A stretch of 64,000 bases of DNA from Erythrobacter sp. (lineage in GTDB: Bacteria > Pseudomonadota > Alphaproteobacteria > Sphingomonadales > Sphingomonadaceae). How positions within the stretch are numbered: position 1 is the stretch's first letter; each line of letters opens with the position of its first letter. This document shows positions 8,665 to 17,379 of this stretch, in pieces. A program made the translations under genes and the position numbers. Below the pieces are notes generated by a model. The model was not told where the DNA came from. It did no database searches and saw only the letters and a list, made by a program, of their open reading frames with translations. The stretch spans positions 603,230 to 667,229 of the forward strand of contig NZ_JASJAP010000001.1 of the NCBI RefSeq assembly GCF_030066995.1. The letters run 5' to 3'.

Positions 8665-9921
8665 CTCTTGCGCGGGTCGGCGGGCTTCAGCGGCTTCTTG
8701 CGCCTTTTCGCTTCCTTCGGCGGCAGCTGGGCTGTCTTTCGGTGCCTCCTCCGGCACCGGCAAACGCACGATCACGTTAGTCCCTTGACCGACCGCGCTT
8801 TCGATGTCGAGGCGACCCCGGTGGCGTTCGACGATGTGCTTGACGATCGCCAACCCAAGGCCCGTGCCACCCGAGGCGCGGCTGCGTCCCGGATCTGTGC
8901 GATAAAAGCGGCGGGTGAGGTGCGGGATATGCTCGGACGCGATCCCATCGCCCCTGTCTTGCACCGAAATGCGCGCGCGACCGTCCCGGGCCCGCTGGAG
9001 CTCGATGCGCACGGGCCCATCGATCGACCCATACTTGAGCGCGTTGTCGACCAGGTTGCGCACGACCTGTTCGAGTTGTTGGCGGTCGCCGTGCACGTGG
9101 ATTGTGTCATCAATATCGAATTCGAGCCTCTCGATGCGCGAAGGCCCGGCCGCGTCGCGCGCAGAGCGATCCATCAAGGCTCCCAGATCGAGCAGCTCCG
9201 TCGGCAAGTCGTGCTTTTCAGCCTCGACGCGGCTGAGGCTCATCAAGTCGCTGATCAGGCTCTGAAGACGATGCGCCTCGCGCTCGATCGTCCCGAGAAA
9301 CTTTTGAGCGGTGGGCGAATCGAGCGAATCCGAGCTGTCCGACAGCGTTTCGACGTACCCAAGGATCGCGGCGAGCGGCGTGCGCAGCTCGTGGCTGGCG
9401 TTGGCCACAAAATCGGTGTGCGCGCGGCCCAGATCGGCTTCGGCTGTCTGATTGATCAACTCAAGCACCGCCAAGCGGTCATTCACTATGTGCCGGTTGA
9501 ATTGCCACACATCCTGACGGCGCACGAGGCCGCGGACCATGGCCTGCCCGCTGCGATTGTCCGACAGCAGGTGGATCGCTTCGGGCTGGCGAAAGGCCAC
9601 GCGCGCGTCCTGACCTATGATGTGCTGCCCCAGCATTCGACGCGAGGCCCGATTGGCGATCGAGATCGTGCCACCTTGTGTGATCAGCAGAGGAGTGGAG
9701 AAGTTCTCGATTACCTTGCGGATCGTCTCGTCCTCGCGGGGAGCGGTGACGATTACGCTTGGTTCTTCTGGCGGGCGCAAAGCGGCGACGAGCAGAGATC
9801 CGATCCATACAGAAAGGACTGCGAGCGCTACGACTGCGTCAAACCCCGACAACAGGAGCGCGACGAAGGTCAGACAGGCCAGGACTATCCCGGCAACAGG
9901 GATCGTGTTGCGAAAACCCAT
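8656..9921 (-). CDS. phoR: Phosphate regulon sensor histidine kinase PhoR
   Basis: Membrane-bound kinase that phosphorylates PhoB when phosphate is scarce. Two adjacent hydrophobic helices (about residues 8-25 and 28-48) anchor it, with almost no periplasmic domain, as usual for PhoR. A PAS-like segment (about 65-160) is followed by the dimerisation/phosphoacceptor motif SHELRTPLA with H177, then the ATPase domain with DRGDGIA and GGTGLGLAIVK G-boxes. The last ~30 residues are an Ala/Glu-rich tail. It is first in the phosphate cluster and its 3' end contains the Pho box for pstC. Confidence 0.95.
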   Translation of the reverse strand: MGFRNTIPVAGIVLACLTFVALLLSGFDAVVALAVLSVWIGSLLVAALRPPEEPSVIVTAPREDETIRKVIENFSTPLLITQGGTISIANRASRRMLGQHIIGQDARVAFRQPEAIHLLSDNRSGQAMVRGLVRRQDVWQFNRHIVNDRLAVLELINQTAEADLGRAHTDFVANASHELRTPLAAILGYVETLSDSSDSLDSPTAQKFLGTIEREAHRLQSLISDLMSLSRVEAEKHDLPTELLDLGALMDRSARDAAGPSRIERLEFDIDDTIHVHGDRQQLEQVVRNLVDNALKYGSIDGPVRIELQRARDGRARISVQDRGDGIASEHIPHLTRRFYRTDPGRSRASGGTGLGLAIVKHIVERHRGRLDIESAVGQGTNVIVRLPVPEEAPKDSPAAAEGSEKAQEAAEARRPAQELS

Positions 9922-10019
9922 ATTGCGCTGTCCTTAGCTGTGCCAAGGAAAGCTGGGAAGCGCACAAAGCCTCAAAACGCGCAAAAGCGCGAATTCTGGA
10001 ATTCGACAGAGAAGAGAAG

Positions 10020-10094
10020 TGGTGACCCGTACGGGAATCGAACCCGTGTTTCAGCCGTGAAAGGGCCGCGTCCTAACCGCTAGACGAACGGGCC
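10020..10094 (-). tRNA. tRNA-Glu (anticodon TTC)
   Basis: The minus strand folds as a 75-nt tRNA. The acceptor stem GGCCCGT pairs with ACGGGTC, with one G-U pair. The D arm contains AGCGGTTAGGAC, the anticodon loop is CTTTCAC (anticodon TTC), and the T arm is CGGGTTCGATTCCCG. The discriminator base is A and the CCA end is encoded. It stands alone between phoR and recJ, 118 bp downstream of recJ and in the same direction. There is no sign of an integrated element using it as attachment site. Confidence 0.97.
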
Positions 10095-10212
10095 ACGCTC
10101 GTTTGCGAGAGCGCGCATCTAGGGGCGCTCGCGAATGTGGTCAACCCCCGAGGGCTGCAACAATTGTGAAATTCTTTGCGTCTGGTCGGGGCAGGGGACA
10201 CGGGCGATGGTG

Positions 10213-12021
10213 TCAGTCGGCAAAAGCGGCGTCTTCGAGATGCAGCTCGGCCGCTGGTCGGCTGCCCCAATCGTCCAGTTTGACCCGGCCTGCCAGGTGG
10301 AACCGGCGGCCTTGGCTGCGGTGAAGCAGGGTTTGCGCCATCTCGGTTTCCGCGGCGCGAAAGGCGATCGCCTTGAACGAGCGCTGGTCGGAGCCGCTCG
10401 CGATTATCCGCACGTGATCCTTGCCCACGATATCGGCCTTGACGATGCGCACCGGCCCCAGCGCAACACGCGGAGCGGGCCAACCCACACCGTAAGGGCC
10501 GGCGGCTTCCAGCGTGGTGACGAGATCCGGTGTAAGGCCGCCGGGCGCCAGCGCGAGGTCAAGCTTCATCGTCTGCCCGAGGATCGCTTTCTCAACGTCG
10601 CGTGAGAGCCTTTCATCAAGAAACTCGGCGAAGTCCGACAACTTTTCTTCGAAGATCGTGAGGCCGGCGGCCATGGCGTGCCCGCCGCCCGCAACCAGAA
10701 GGCCGTTTTCACGCGCCGCAATGATCGCCGCTCCCAGGTCTACGCCGCTGATCGAGCGCCCGCTCCCTTTGCCCGTGCCATCGGCTTCGTCGAGCGCGAC
10801 AACAATGGCGGGCTTGCCCGTCTTTTCTTTTATGCGCCCGGCTACAATGCCGATGACGCCGGGATGCCAGCCCGTGCCCGCCAGCACCTGAACCGACATA
10901 TTATGCTGGCCTGCCAACTGCGCCTCGGCGGATTCCTGCACCTGCGCTTCGATCGCGCGGCGTTCTTCGTTGAGCTGGGAGAGTTGTCCGGCGATGGCGC
11001 GCGCTTCCTCGGGATCGCGCGTGGTAAGCAGCCGCACGCCCAGCGTGGATTCGCCGATGCGGCCCCCGGCGTTGATCCGCGGACCCAAGGCAAAACCGAG
11101 GTCCGAGGCGATCGGCGCGCGTTTCAGGCGGCTTGCGTCCATCAAGGCGGCCATTCCGATACGCTCACGCCGGGCGAGGATCTTCAGACCCTGCGCGACA
11201 AAGGCGCGGTTGAGGCCGTGCAGCGCGGCGACATCGGCCACCGTGCCCAGCGCAACCAGATCGAGAAGACTCATCAGGTCAGGCTCTTTGCGACCTGTGA
11301 AAAACCCGCGCGCTCGCAAAGTTCGCACCAAGGCGATGGCGAGAAGGAACGCAACGCCCACAGCCGCTAGATGGCCGTGCGCAGCCCCAAGGTCGCTTTC
11401 ATCCAGGCGGTTGGGATTGACCAACGCTGCGGTCGGCGGCAGCTCGGGCGCGCATTTGTGATGGTCGACCACAATCACATCGACGCCCGCCTCGCGCGCC
11501 ATGGCCAACGCTTCGTGCGCCATCGCGCCGCAATCGACCGTCACGATCAGGCTGGAGCCTTGCTCAGCAAGTTTTACCAGAGCCTCGCCCGAGGGGCCGT
11601 AGCCTTCGAGCAGACGGTCGGGAATGTAATAGCCCGCATCGTGGCTGAGCGCGCGCAGAACCTCGACCAGCAGAGCAGAACTGGTTGCCCCATCGACATC
11701 GTAGTCGCCGTAGATCGTTATCTTTTCGCCCGATAAGACTGCCTCAGCGATCCGAGTGGCGGCTTGATCCATGTCGCGAAAGGCCGAAGGATCGGGCAGG
11801 AACTCGCGCAAGGTTGGCTTTGCGTTTCGGACGATATCGTCCTCGCCTACGCCGCGAGTCATCAGCAATTGGGTGAGTATGTCGCGATCAAGTCGCCGCG
11901 CATCGGCTTCGGGGTCCAGTTCCATGTTCCCGCCACGCCAGCACCAGGCCTTGCCCGACAGAGAATGGCTGACCCCAAGGACATGGGCCAGAGCGGTCGA
12001 TCTGGGAGCGGCAGCAGACAT
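10213..12021 (-). CDS. recJ: Single-stranded-DNA-specific exonuclease RecJ
   Basis: 5'-3' single-strand exonuclease used in recombination and mismatch/base-excision repair. It belongs to the DHH superfamily: GDYDVDG (residues 105-111), VDCGAM (162-167) and the DHH motif in VVDHHK (186-188) supply metal ligands. The DHHA1 domain carries GGGHAMAAG near residue 450. An OB-like C-terminal domain completes the 602 residues, a normal length. The ATG at 12021 is used as start. It is transcribed divergently from the flavodoxin-like gene at 12105. Confidence 0.95.
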   Translation of the reverse strand: MSAAAPRSTALAHVLGVSHSLSGKAWCWRGGNMELDPEADARRLDRDILTQLLMTRGVGEDDIVRNAKPTLREFLPDPSAFRDMDQAATRIAEAVLSGEKITIYGDYDVDGATSSALLVEVLRALSHDAGYYIPDRLLEGYGPSGEALVKLAEQGSSLIVTVDCGAMAHEALAMAREAGVDVIVVDHHKCAPELPPTAALVNPNRLDESDLGAAHGHLAAVGVAFLLAIALVRTLRARGFFTGRKEPDLMSLLDLVALGTVADVAALHGLNRAFVAQGLKILARRERIGMAALMDASRLKRAPIASDLGFALGPRINAGGRIGESTLGVRLLTTRDPEEARAIAGQLSQLNEERRAIEAQVQESAEAQLAGQHNMSVQVLAGTGWHPGVIGIVAGRIKEKTGKPAIVVALDEADGTGKGSGRSISGVDLGAAIIAARENGLLVAGGGHAMAAGLTIFEEKLSDFAEFLDERLSRDVEKAILGQTMKLDLALAPGGLTPDLVTTLEAAGPYGVGWPAPRVALGPVRIVKADIVGKDHVRIIASGSDQRSFKAIAFRAAETEMAQTLLHRSQGRRFHLAGRVKLDDWGSRPAAELHLEDAAFAD

Positions 12022-12104
12022 AGTCTCGAATTAGGGAAATATTTCGCCACGCAACAGGCCTTGAACGTTGACAATCGACAGCCGCAGTCGCTTGCGTAGC
12101 TTTC

Positions 12105-12608
12105 ATGGAAGGCGCGAGTGACGATCCCGGCCTGCTGATCGTGTGGCACAGTCGCACCGGTGCGAGCGAACGCATGGCCGTTGCCGCCGAACAGGCCGCC
12201 GGCAAAGAGGGCCGCGTGAAGCGCTGCGAAGCGGCGGTGGTGGACGCTGACCAGATGCTCGCAGCGCAAGGCTACCTGTTTGTTTGCCCGGAAAACCTTG
12301 GGAGTGTTTCTGGTACCATGAAGGAGCTTTTCGACAGGCTCTACTATCCCTTGCTCGGCCAAGTCGAAGGGCGTGCGTACGGAACCATCATTGCGGCGGG
12401 TTCGGATGGGACAGGCGCGCAGCAACAAATTGATCGTATCGTAACGGGATGGCGGCTTAAGCGGGTCGTCGATCCGCTTATCGTGAACTTTGACGCGCAA
12501 ACACCCGAAGCGATCCTGGCTCCAAAGACCGTACCCGATAAAGCGCTCAACGCTTGCAGCAAGATCGGCGCGGCGTTGGCGGCTGGGCTTGCTATGGGCG
12601 TGTTTTGA
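12105..12608 (+). CDS. Flavodoxin-like / NAD(P)H-dependent FMN reductase-like protein
   Basis: Small soluble protein of 167 residues with a flavodoxin-like fold. The N-terminal strand and phosphate-binding loop read IVWHSRTGASERMA (about residues 12-25), the typical position for the FMN phosphate. A later segment, CPENLGSVSGTMKELFDRL, matches the FMN-isoalloxazine loop and helix of NAD(P)H:FMN oxidoreductases. The substrate is unknown. It starts 83 bp from the divergent recJ start, and two genes in the same direction follow. Confidence 0.7.
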   Translation: MEGASDDPGLLIVWHSRTGASERMAVAAEQAAGKEGRVKRCEAAVVDADQMLAAQGYLFVCPENLGSVSGTMKELFDRLYYPLLGQVEGRAYGTIIAAGSDGTGAQQQIDRIVTGWRLKRVVDPLIVNFDAQTPEAILAPKTVPDKALNACSKIGAALAAGLAMGVF

Positions 12609-12740
12609 TGGGGAATTTTGTTATCCGCAGGCCACACGTAATCGGGACTCGACGCCTCGGACAATTCTCGTCAAAACAGACGCTTGGACAACGGGCCGGG
12701 TTCGTGGGGGGAATCAAGAGGATCGTGGGCCATCGATAGT

Positions 12741-13556
12741 GTGAAAAAACCCGATCCTGCGGGGCTGTGCCTGCTGTTTCCGGCGGGCAAGCGGCCAACC
12801 CGCGCTGCCTTGCGCGATTTCGCTCAGGCCCAGCGCGCCGTCTCGCTGACGCACGATCCCGCTGACGAGAGCTACATTCATCTGGTCACGCCGGACCAGC
12901 CCGCAAATGCGGCAAAGGGCACAAGCTCCGTTTCGTCCGAAGTGGCTGACCGGGTGTGGGTCGAGTTGTTGCGCGAAGGCCTGACATTCGATCTCGTCGG
13001 CCTCGCACCGGGCGGCGCCTGCGAGTTTCCGGTGATCGAGCATCGTTTCGATCTGGAGGCCGTGCCAACCGCGTTTCGGTCCGAGGCCCTGCATCTTTCA
13101 CCGGGCCAGCACCTTTCGGGCGGCGAAACGAGTGCTCCGGTCGTCAAGGGCCTGATCGGGCTGGCGCGCGATCTGGTCCATCATTTTGCGCATCTTGAGG
13201 CGGCGGTTTGGCCGCACTCGCAAAGCGCGATCGGACGACGTTTCTTCGAATCGGTGTCCACCGCCTGGCTGGAAGGTGGACCGTTTCCAGCGCTTGGCCT
13301 CACTGCGTTTCGCGAAACGATGGACAGGGCTTTGCAAAGTGTCGGGCTGGAGTTCTGGATTGGGCAGGAATTGCGGATCGAACCGCCTTTGTCGCTCGAC
13401 AAGGTCGCCGCCACTCGGCTTGGCGTTCGGCTGATCAACCATATGGTGACGATCGGCGGCCTTGAAGACAGCGAGCGTATCATCGCGCCGGATGGGAGCC
13501 GTCTGGTCATGCGTCCGTCGCAAAACGGCAAGTTTGTGAGGGTCTGGCCGGAATAG
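12741..13556 (+). CDS. Hypothetical protein, unknown family
   Basis: I do not recognise this protein. From the GTG at 12741 it has 271 residues; the same frame can also be read from a TTG at 12684. No clear ribosome-binding site decides between them. It is soluble, with no signal peptide or membrane segment and no cysteine cluster. The most distinctive part is the C-terminal half, with a hydrophobic segment (TRLGVRLINHMVTIGGLED). Codon use and third-position G+C look native. Its stop is followed after one base by the ATG of the AHH-nuclease gene, so the two are probably co-transcribed. Confidence 0.7.
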   Translation: MKKPDPAGLCLLFPAGKRPTRAALRDFAQAQRAVSLTHDPADESYIHLVTPDQPANAAKGTSSVSSEVADRVWVELLREGLTFDLVGLAPGGACEFPVIEHRFDLEAVPTAFRSEALHLSPGQHLSGGETSAPVVKGLIGLARDLVHHFAHLEAAVWPHSQSAIGRRFFESVSTAWLEGGPFPALGLTAFRETMDRALQSVGLEFWIGQELRIEPPLSLDKVAATRLGVRLINHMVTIGGLEDSERIIAPDGSRLVMRPSQNGKFVRVWPE

Positions 13557-13557
13557 G

Positions 13558-14163
13558 ATGCCGACGGGGGGGCCTTGTAACACCACGCGCAGCGCCATCA
13601 CGGCGCTTTCGGGACGGCGGTCCGGCGCCCGTCGCGCGTGTCCCGTTCCGCCCAGATCGGCCCCTCGCACCGCGATCCCGTTTCGCGCCGTCAACGCCCG
13701 TGGAGCGCCCGATTACGACCCCTGCTTGCAGCGCCATCATCTGTTGCCGCGCCAGTTGCTCAACGCCCGCTGTTTCGGAGCGCTGTTCGCGCACGTGGGG
13801 CGTTCGGCGATTCGCTTTGACGATTTTCGCGCCAATGGCCTGCTATTGCCCGCCACCGAAGAGGCAACCCACAGGACCGGCATGCCGCTTCATCGCGGGC
13901 CGCACCGGCGTTACAACGAGCTGGTGATGGAGCGGGTGGGGCGCATCGAGGCGCGCTGGGCCGAGGCCAGCAAGACCGATCCCGACGCGGCGATGGCCGA
14001 GGCCCTGATGCGCCTGCGCCTGCTTCAGATTGCGCTCAGACGGCGGCTCCTGAACGAGCGCAAGCGCCTGATCCTCAATCGCAAAGACCCGCTGGGCAAA
14101 GGCTTCGATTTCACAGAACTCGACGCCATGGCCGAGGTCTTGTGGCAATCCACCGGCGCGTGA
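13558..14163 (+). CDS. AHH-type HNH/Endonuclease VII family nuclease-like protein
   Basis: Residues about 55-130 carry the pattern of the AHH branch of HNH/ENDO VII nucleases: QRHHLLPRQ with H60/H61, then RANGLLLP, then GMPLHRGPHRRYNELV with H112 and H116. The remaining C-terminus is helical and basic. The first ~50 residues are Arg/Pro/Ser-rich and may not be translated. Members of this family include toxin tips of secretion systems, but here the domain is nearly alone, with no signal peptide, no toxin delivery domain and no obvious immunity gene. It directly follows an unknown gene (one base between stop and ATG). The catalytic role is inferred from motifs only. Confidence 0.65.
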   Translation: MPTGGPCNTTRSAITALSGRRSGARRACPVPPRSAPRTAIPFRAVNARGAPDYDPCLQRHHLLPRQLLNARCFGALFAHVGRSAIRFDDFRANGLLLPATEEATHRTGMPLHRGPHRRYNELVMERVGRIEARWAEASKTDPDAAMAEALMRLRLLQIALRRRLLNERKRLILNRKDPLGKGFDFTELDAMAEVLWQSTGA

Positions 14164-14164
14164 C

Positions 14165-15169
14165 CTACTCCGCCGCCTGAGCCATCTGCGCCCACGGGGC
14201 GTAGTTCGACTTTTGCGCAAGGGCCGCTTTCGCCTCGTGGTATTCGCGCTCGAACCGCGAGACCATGTCCTCCACCGTGCCGACCGACTTGACTGTGCCG
14301 ATGCCTTGGCCAGAGCCCCAAATGTCCTTCCACGCCTTGGCTTTGGTGTTGCCGCCGGAGCCGAAGTTCATCTTCGACGGATCGCTTGTCGGCAGGTCGT
14401 CGGGATCAAGGCCTGCGTTCTCGATCGAAGAGCGCAAATAGTTGCCGTGAACGCCGGTGAAGAGGTTTGAATAGACAATACCTTCGGCCGAACCCTCGAC
14501 GATGCCCTGTTTATAGGCCTGGTCCGCGTTGGCCTCCTCGGTCGCGATGAAGGCGCTGCCTGTGTAGCCGAAATCCGCGCCCACCGCCTGCGCGGCGAGG
14601 ATCGAGGAACCGTGGGCGATCGAGCCCGACAGCGCGACAAGGCCATCGAACCACTCGCGAATTTCGCGCATGAGAGCAAAGGGCGACTGCGTGCCCGCGT
14701 GCCCGCCAGCTCCGGCGGCGACCGGGATGAGGCCATCCGCTCCCTTCTCGATCGCCTTTCGGGCGAAGCGGTTGTTGATGATGTCGTGCATCGTCATGCC
14801 GCCCCAATTGCGCACCGCGTCGAAGATCTCCGTGCGCGCGCCCAGCGATGTGATGATCAGCGGCACCTGCCACTTCTCGCAGGTCGCCATGTCCGCCTCC
14901 ACGCGATCGTTGGATTTGTGGACAATCTGATTGACCGCAAACGGCGCGGCGGGGCGGTCGGGGTTCTCGCGATTGTGCTTGGAAAGTTCCTCGGTGATCT
15001 GGTGGAGCCATTCGTCGAGCAGCGTTTGAGGCCGCGCGTTGAGCGCAGGGAAGCTTCCGACAATGCCCGCCTTGCATTGCGCGATCACCAGGTCCGGACC
15101 CGAAACGATGAAGAGGGGCGAACCGATAAGCGGCAATCGCAGGCGATCGAACGGGGCGGGAAGGGGCAT
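14165..15169 (-). CDS. Nitronate monooxygenase (2-nitropropane dioxygenase family)
   Basis: FMN-dependent TIM-barrel enzyme that oxidises alkyl nitronates to carbonyl compounds and nitrite. The start MPLPAPFDRLRLPLIGSP fits the family N-terminus. The FMN-phosphate loop region VAAGAGGHAGTQSPFALM and the segment YTGSAFIATEEANA are characteristic. It has 334 residues from the ATG at 15169; the frame is open further upstream but that part is not protein-like. It converges on the AHH gene with 1 bp between stops and follows the amidohydrolase gene by 58 bp. Confidence 0.9.
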   Translation of the reverse strand: MPLPAPFDRLRLPLIGSPLFIVSGPDLVIAQCKAGIVGSFPALNARPQTLLDEWLHQITEELSKHNRENPDRPAAPFAVNQIVHKSNDRVEADMATCEKWQVPLIITSLGARTEIFDAVRNWGGMTMHDIINNRFARKAIEKGADGLIPVAAGAGGHAGTQSPFALMREIREWFDGLVALSGSIAHGSSILAAQAVGADFGYTGSAFIATEEANADQAYKQGIVEGSAEGIVYSNLFTGVHGNYLRSSIENAGLDPDDLPTSDPSKMNFGSGGNTKAKAWKDIWGSGQGIGTVKSVGTVEDMVSRFEREYHEAKAALAQKSNYAPWAQMAQAAE

Positions 15170-15227
15170 GCGGGAACTCTCCGTCTGGAAGGCAGATATT
15201 GGGTTGCTGATAGGGACGGGCCTTGTC

Positions 15228-16301
15228 TCAGGCAAGCTCCTCATCAAGCCTGTAGAAAGCCCGCGCGTTTCCGGCGTAGAGCGCCGCCTTCTCATCCGCG
15301 CTGGCCCCCGCCGTGATGCGTTTGAAGGTGTTCCAAAGCACCGGGTAGCTCGCGCCCCAGCGATCAACTGGGTAATTGCTTTCAAACATCGCCCGCTTTG
15401 CGCCGAAAGCCTCGATGCAGGTCTCGATATAAGGCTTCCACAAGGGCGCAAGGCGCTCGGACGACCAGCCCGCTGCCGGACCCTCGGGCGGCATGTCGCA
15501 ATTGTGCATCGACAGTCCGCCCAACTTCACCATCACATTCTGGCACCGCCCCAGCTCCAGGATATTGGCGCGCCAGATATCGAACCGCTCTTCCAGCCGC
15601 CCCGCGTAGCTCGCATTGCCCAGCGGCGTGCCGCAATGGTCAAGGCATATCGGAGTGTCCGGGAACGCGCGCGCCAGATCGATGACATCGGGGATTTGCG
15701 GCTCGAGGATCCAGGCGTCAAAGCTCATGCCGCGCTTGCCCAGTTCCGCAAAGCCTTCGCGGAAGACGGTGTCCTTGTAGAGTTCGGGCGGGGCGTGGAA
15801 GGGAGGGCCCAGCACGTCGGGATCGGCGTCCCAGGCGCCCTGATGGCGGATGCCCTTGAAGCGGTTGGGCGAGGCGGCCTTGAGCGCATCCAGAACCTCA
15901 CCGGTCGCCGCGCCGTGTGTGAGGTCCGCGTGTCCGACAATCCCGGCGCACAGGCGCAGATCGCCGTAGAGCCCGCTGGCGCTCTGCGCCGCAACGCCGT
16001 TGACGTATTCGACTTCTCCCACGACCTTCTTCGCTTCGCCATATGCCGCGTTGTAGAACGCGCCGCATTCCATGAAGACGGTGGCGATGACGTTGTGCCC
16101 GCCAGAGCCTCCTGACGTCACTTCGGCGTGGAGATGATCGAACCCGTAATAGGCGACCGGCACCAGCGTTTCGATGAAGCGATGGCGTGGTTCCGGGAAC
16201 ATCGGCAGCATCACGCGCAGATCCCACAGGTGGTGGTGCGGATCGATGATCGGCAGATCGGGTTCGAGGATCTCTTCAGTGGCTGGCGCGCTCTCGCTCA
16301 T
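15228..16301 (-). CDS. Amidohydrolase family 2 protein (metal-dependent TIM-barrel hydrolase)
   Basis: The N-terminal motif IIDPHHHLWDLR supplies the metal-binding histidines of amidohydrolase-2 proteins, such as the 2-pyrone-4,6-dicarboxylate lactonase and L-fuconolactonase group. Further family features are ICLDHCGTPLG and the C-terminal FESNYPVDRWGASY. The start is ATG at 16301, giving 357 residues; the open frame runs upstream to 16379. It precedes nitronate monooxygenase on the same strand. The physiological substrate cannot be read from the sequence. Confidence 0.88.
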   Translation of the reverse strand: MSESAPATEEILEPDLPIIDPHHHLWDLRVMLPMFPEPRHRFIETLVPVAYYGFDHLHAEVTSGGSGGHNVIATVFMECGAFYNAAYGEAKKVVGEVEYVNGVAAQSASGLYGDLRLCAGIVGHADLTHGAATGEVLDALKAASPNRFKGIRHQGAWDADPDVLGPPFHAPPELYKDTVFREGFAELGKRGMSFDAWILEPQIPDVIDLARAFPDTPICLDHCGTPLGNASYAGRLEERFDIWRANILELGRCQNVMVKLGGLSMHNCDMPPEGPAAGWSSERLAPLWKPYIETCIEAFGAKRAMFESNYPVDRWGASYPVLWNTFKRITAGASADEKAALYAGNARAFYRLDEELA

Positions 16302-16509
16302 CCGGTTTCTCCCAAGTCTGGCCGTCTTGCGCGGCCTCGGTTCGTCGTATGCACAGAACGCTTGGAACACCTGGAACACTGTCCTGAAGCGAAAAACCGC
16401 GCCATGCTCGCGCGACGCGTAACGCCGCCTTGCGCGCGCGCCAACGCTTGAGATTTGCGGTGTGCCATGGTCGTCAGATTAGCCCGCGCCGCGCGAGTAG
16501 GAAAACGCC

Positions 16510-17304
16510 TCAACGCGTCACGCGGCGGTAGAGATGCCACGTCGCGTGGCCGAGCACCGGCAGCGCGATAAACAGGCCCAGAAACGCAGGTAACATGGCG
16601 ATAGCCAGGACAACCGCGATGATTGCCGCCCAGGCGAACATCACAAATCCGTTGTTTTTCAGCGTCTTGAAGCTGGAAATGATCGCGGTGAGGAAATCGA
16701 CCTTGCGCTCGACCAGCATCGGCAGGCTGATCACTGTCATCGCGTAGAAGGCGTAGGCCATGATCGCTCCGATCGCGCCGCCGACGCCCAGCATGGCCAG
16801 TCCGGCGGGCGTCAGCAGCGCCTCTACCATGTCCCATCCACCGTGGGCCGAAACGCCGCTTTCCGACATGAAGATCGCGAACACCGCGTGCGCGACGATC
16901 ATCCAGAAACCGAACGCGACAAAGACGATGACACCCATGGACAGGATCTGGTCGTCGCCGTGCCCTTTCAGCGCGCCGATCACTCCGGCCCAGCGCAGCG
17001 GTTCGCTCGCTTCGCGGCGGCGGCTCGCTTCGTAGAGGCCAACGGCCACGAATGGTGCAATCAGCGGAAAACCCGCCGTTGCCGGGATGAGCCAGGTCAA
17101 TTCCTCGCCGATGAACGAAACATAGCCGATAACCAGCCCGGCAAGGACGTAGACCCCGCCAAAGAACAGGCCGAATCGCGGCATGGCGACAAAGTCGGCC
17201 CAGCCCGCCTTGAGAGCGGCGAACAGGTCGCTGATTGCGAGATCGGTCGCAATCGCGGGCGTGGGCGCGGAGGAATCCTCTTGCGGTGCATCTATGGCGC
17301 TCAC
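16510..17304 (-). CDS. DUF2189 family integral membrane protein
   Basis: 264-residue protein with about six hydrophobic segments, the first at about residues 45-70 (FGLFFGGVYVLAGLVIGYV). The pattern FAALKAGWADFVAMPRFG before the first helix and the four later helices fit the DUF2189 family of unknown function. A GTG at 17304 with GGAG six bases upstream is the preferred start; a TTG one codon earlier is possible. It lies alone between hemN and the amidohydrolase, all on the minus strand. Confidence 0.85.
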   Translation of the reverse strand: MSAIDAPQEDSSAPTPAIATDLAISDLFAALKAGWADFVAMPRFGLFFGGVYVLAGLVIGYVSFIGEELTWLIPATAGFPLIAPFVAVGLYEASRRREASEPLRWAGVIGALKGHGDDQILSMGVIVFVAFGFWMIVAHAVFAIFMSESGVSAHGGWDMVEALLTPAGLAMLGVGGAIGAIMAYAFYAMTVISLPMLVERKVDFLTAIISSFKTLKNNGFVMFAWAAIIAVVLAIAMLPAFLGLFIALPVLGHATWHLYRRVTR

Positions 17305-17379
17305 CAACGTCTCCCATCGCTGTGAAGCTTGAGGGGGAGAATGCGCGCAAATCCGTCCACTTGCAAGCGCGCGACCCGA

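Noticed and set aside
9922..9950. CTGTCC ... CTGTGCC repeat close to the phoR start as another Pho box
   Set aside because: Poor match, wrong orientation and too close to the start codon.
10020..10094. tRNA-Glu as an attachment site for an integrated element
   Set aside because: No integrase, no second copy of the tRNA end and only housekeeping genes on both sides.
16363..16380. Direct repeat ggaacac-ct-ggaacac upstream of the amidohydrolase
   Set aside because: Only two 7-bp units in a region with other short repeats; no support as an operator.
16298..16468. Minus-strand 56-codon basic frame whose stop overlaps the amidohydrolase ATG
   Set aside because: The overlap is suggestive, but the product is low-complexity and Arg-rich, there is no recognisable domain, and it could be a chance frame in GC-rich DNA.
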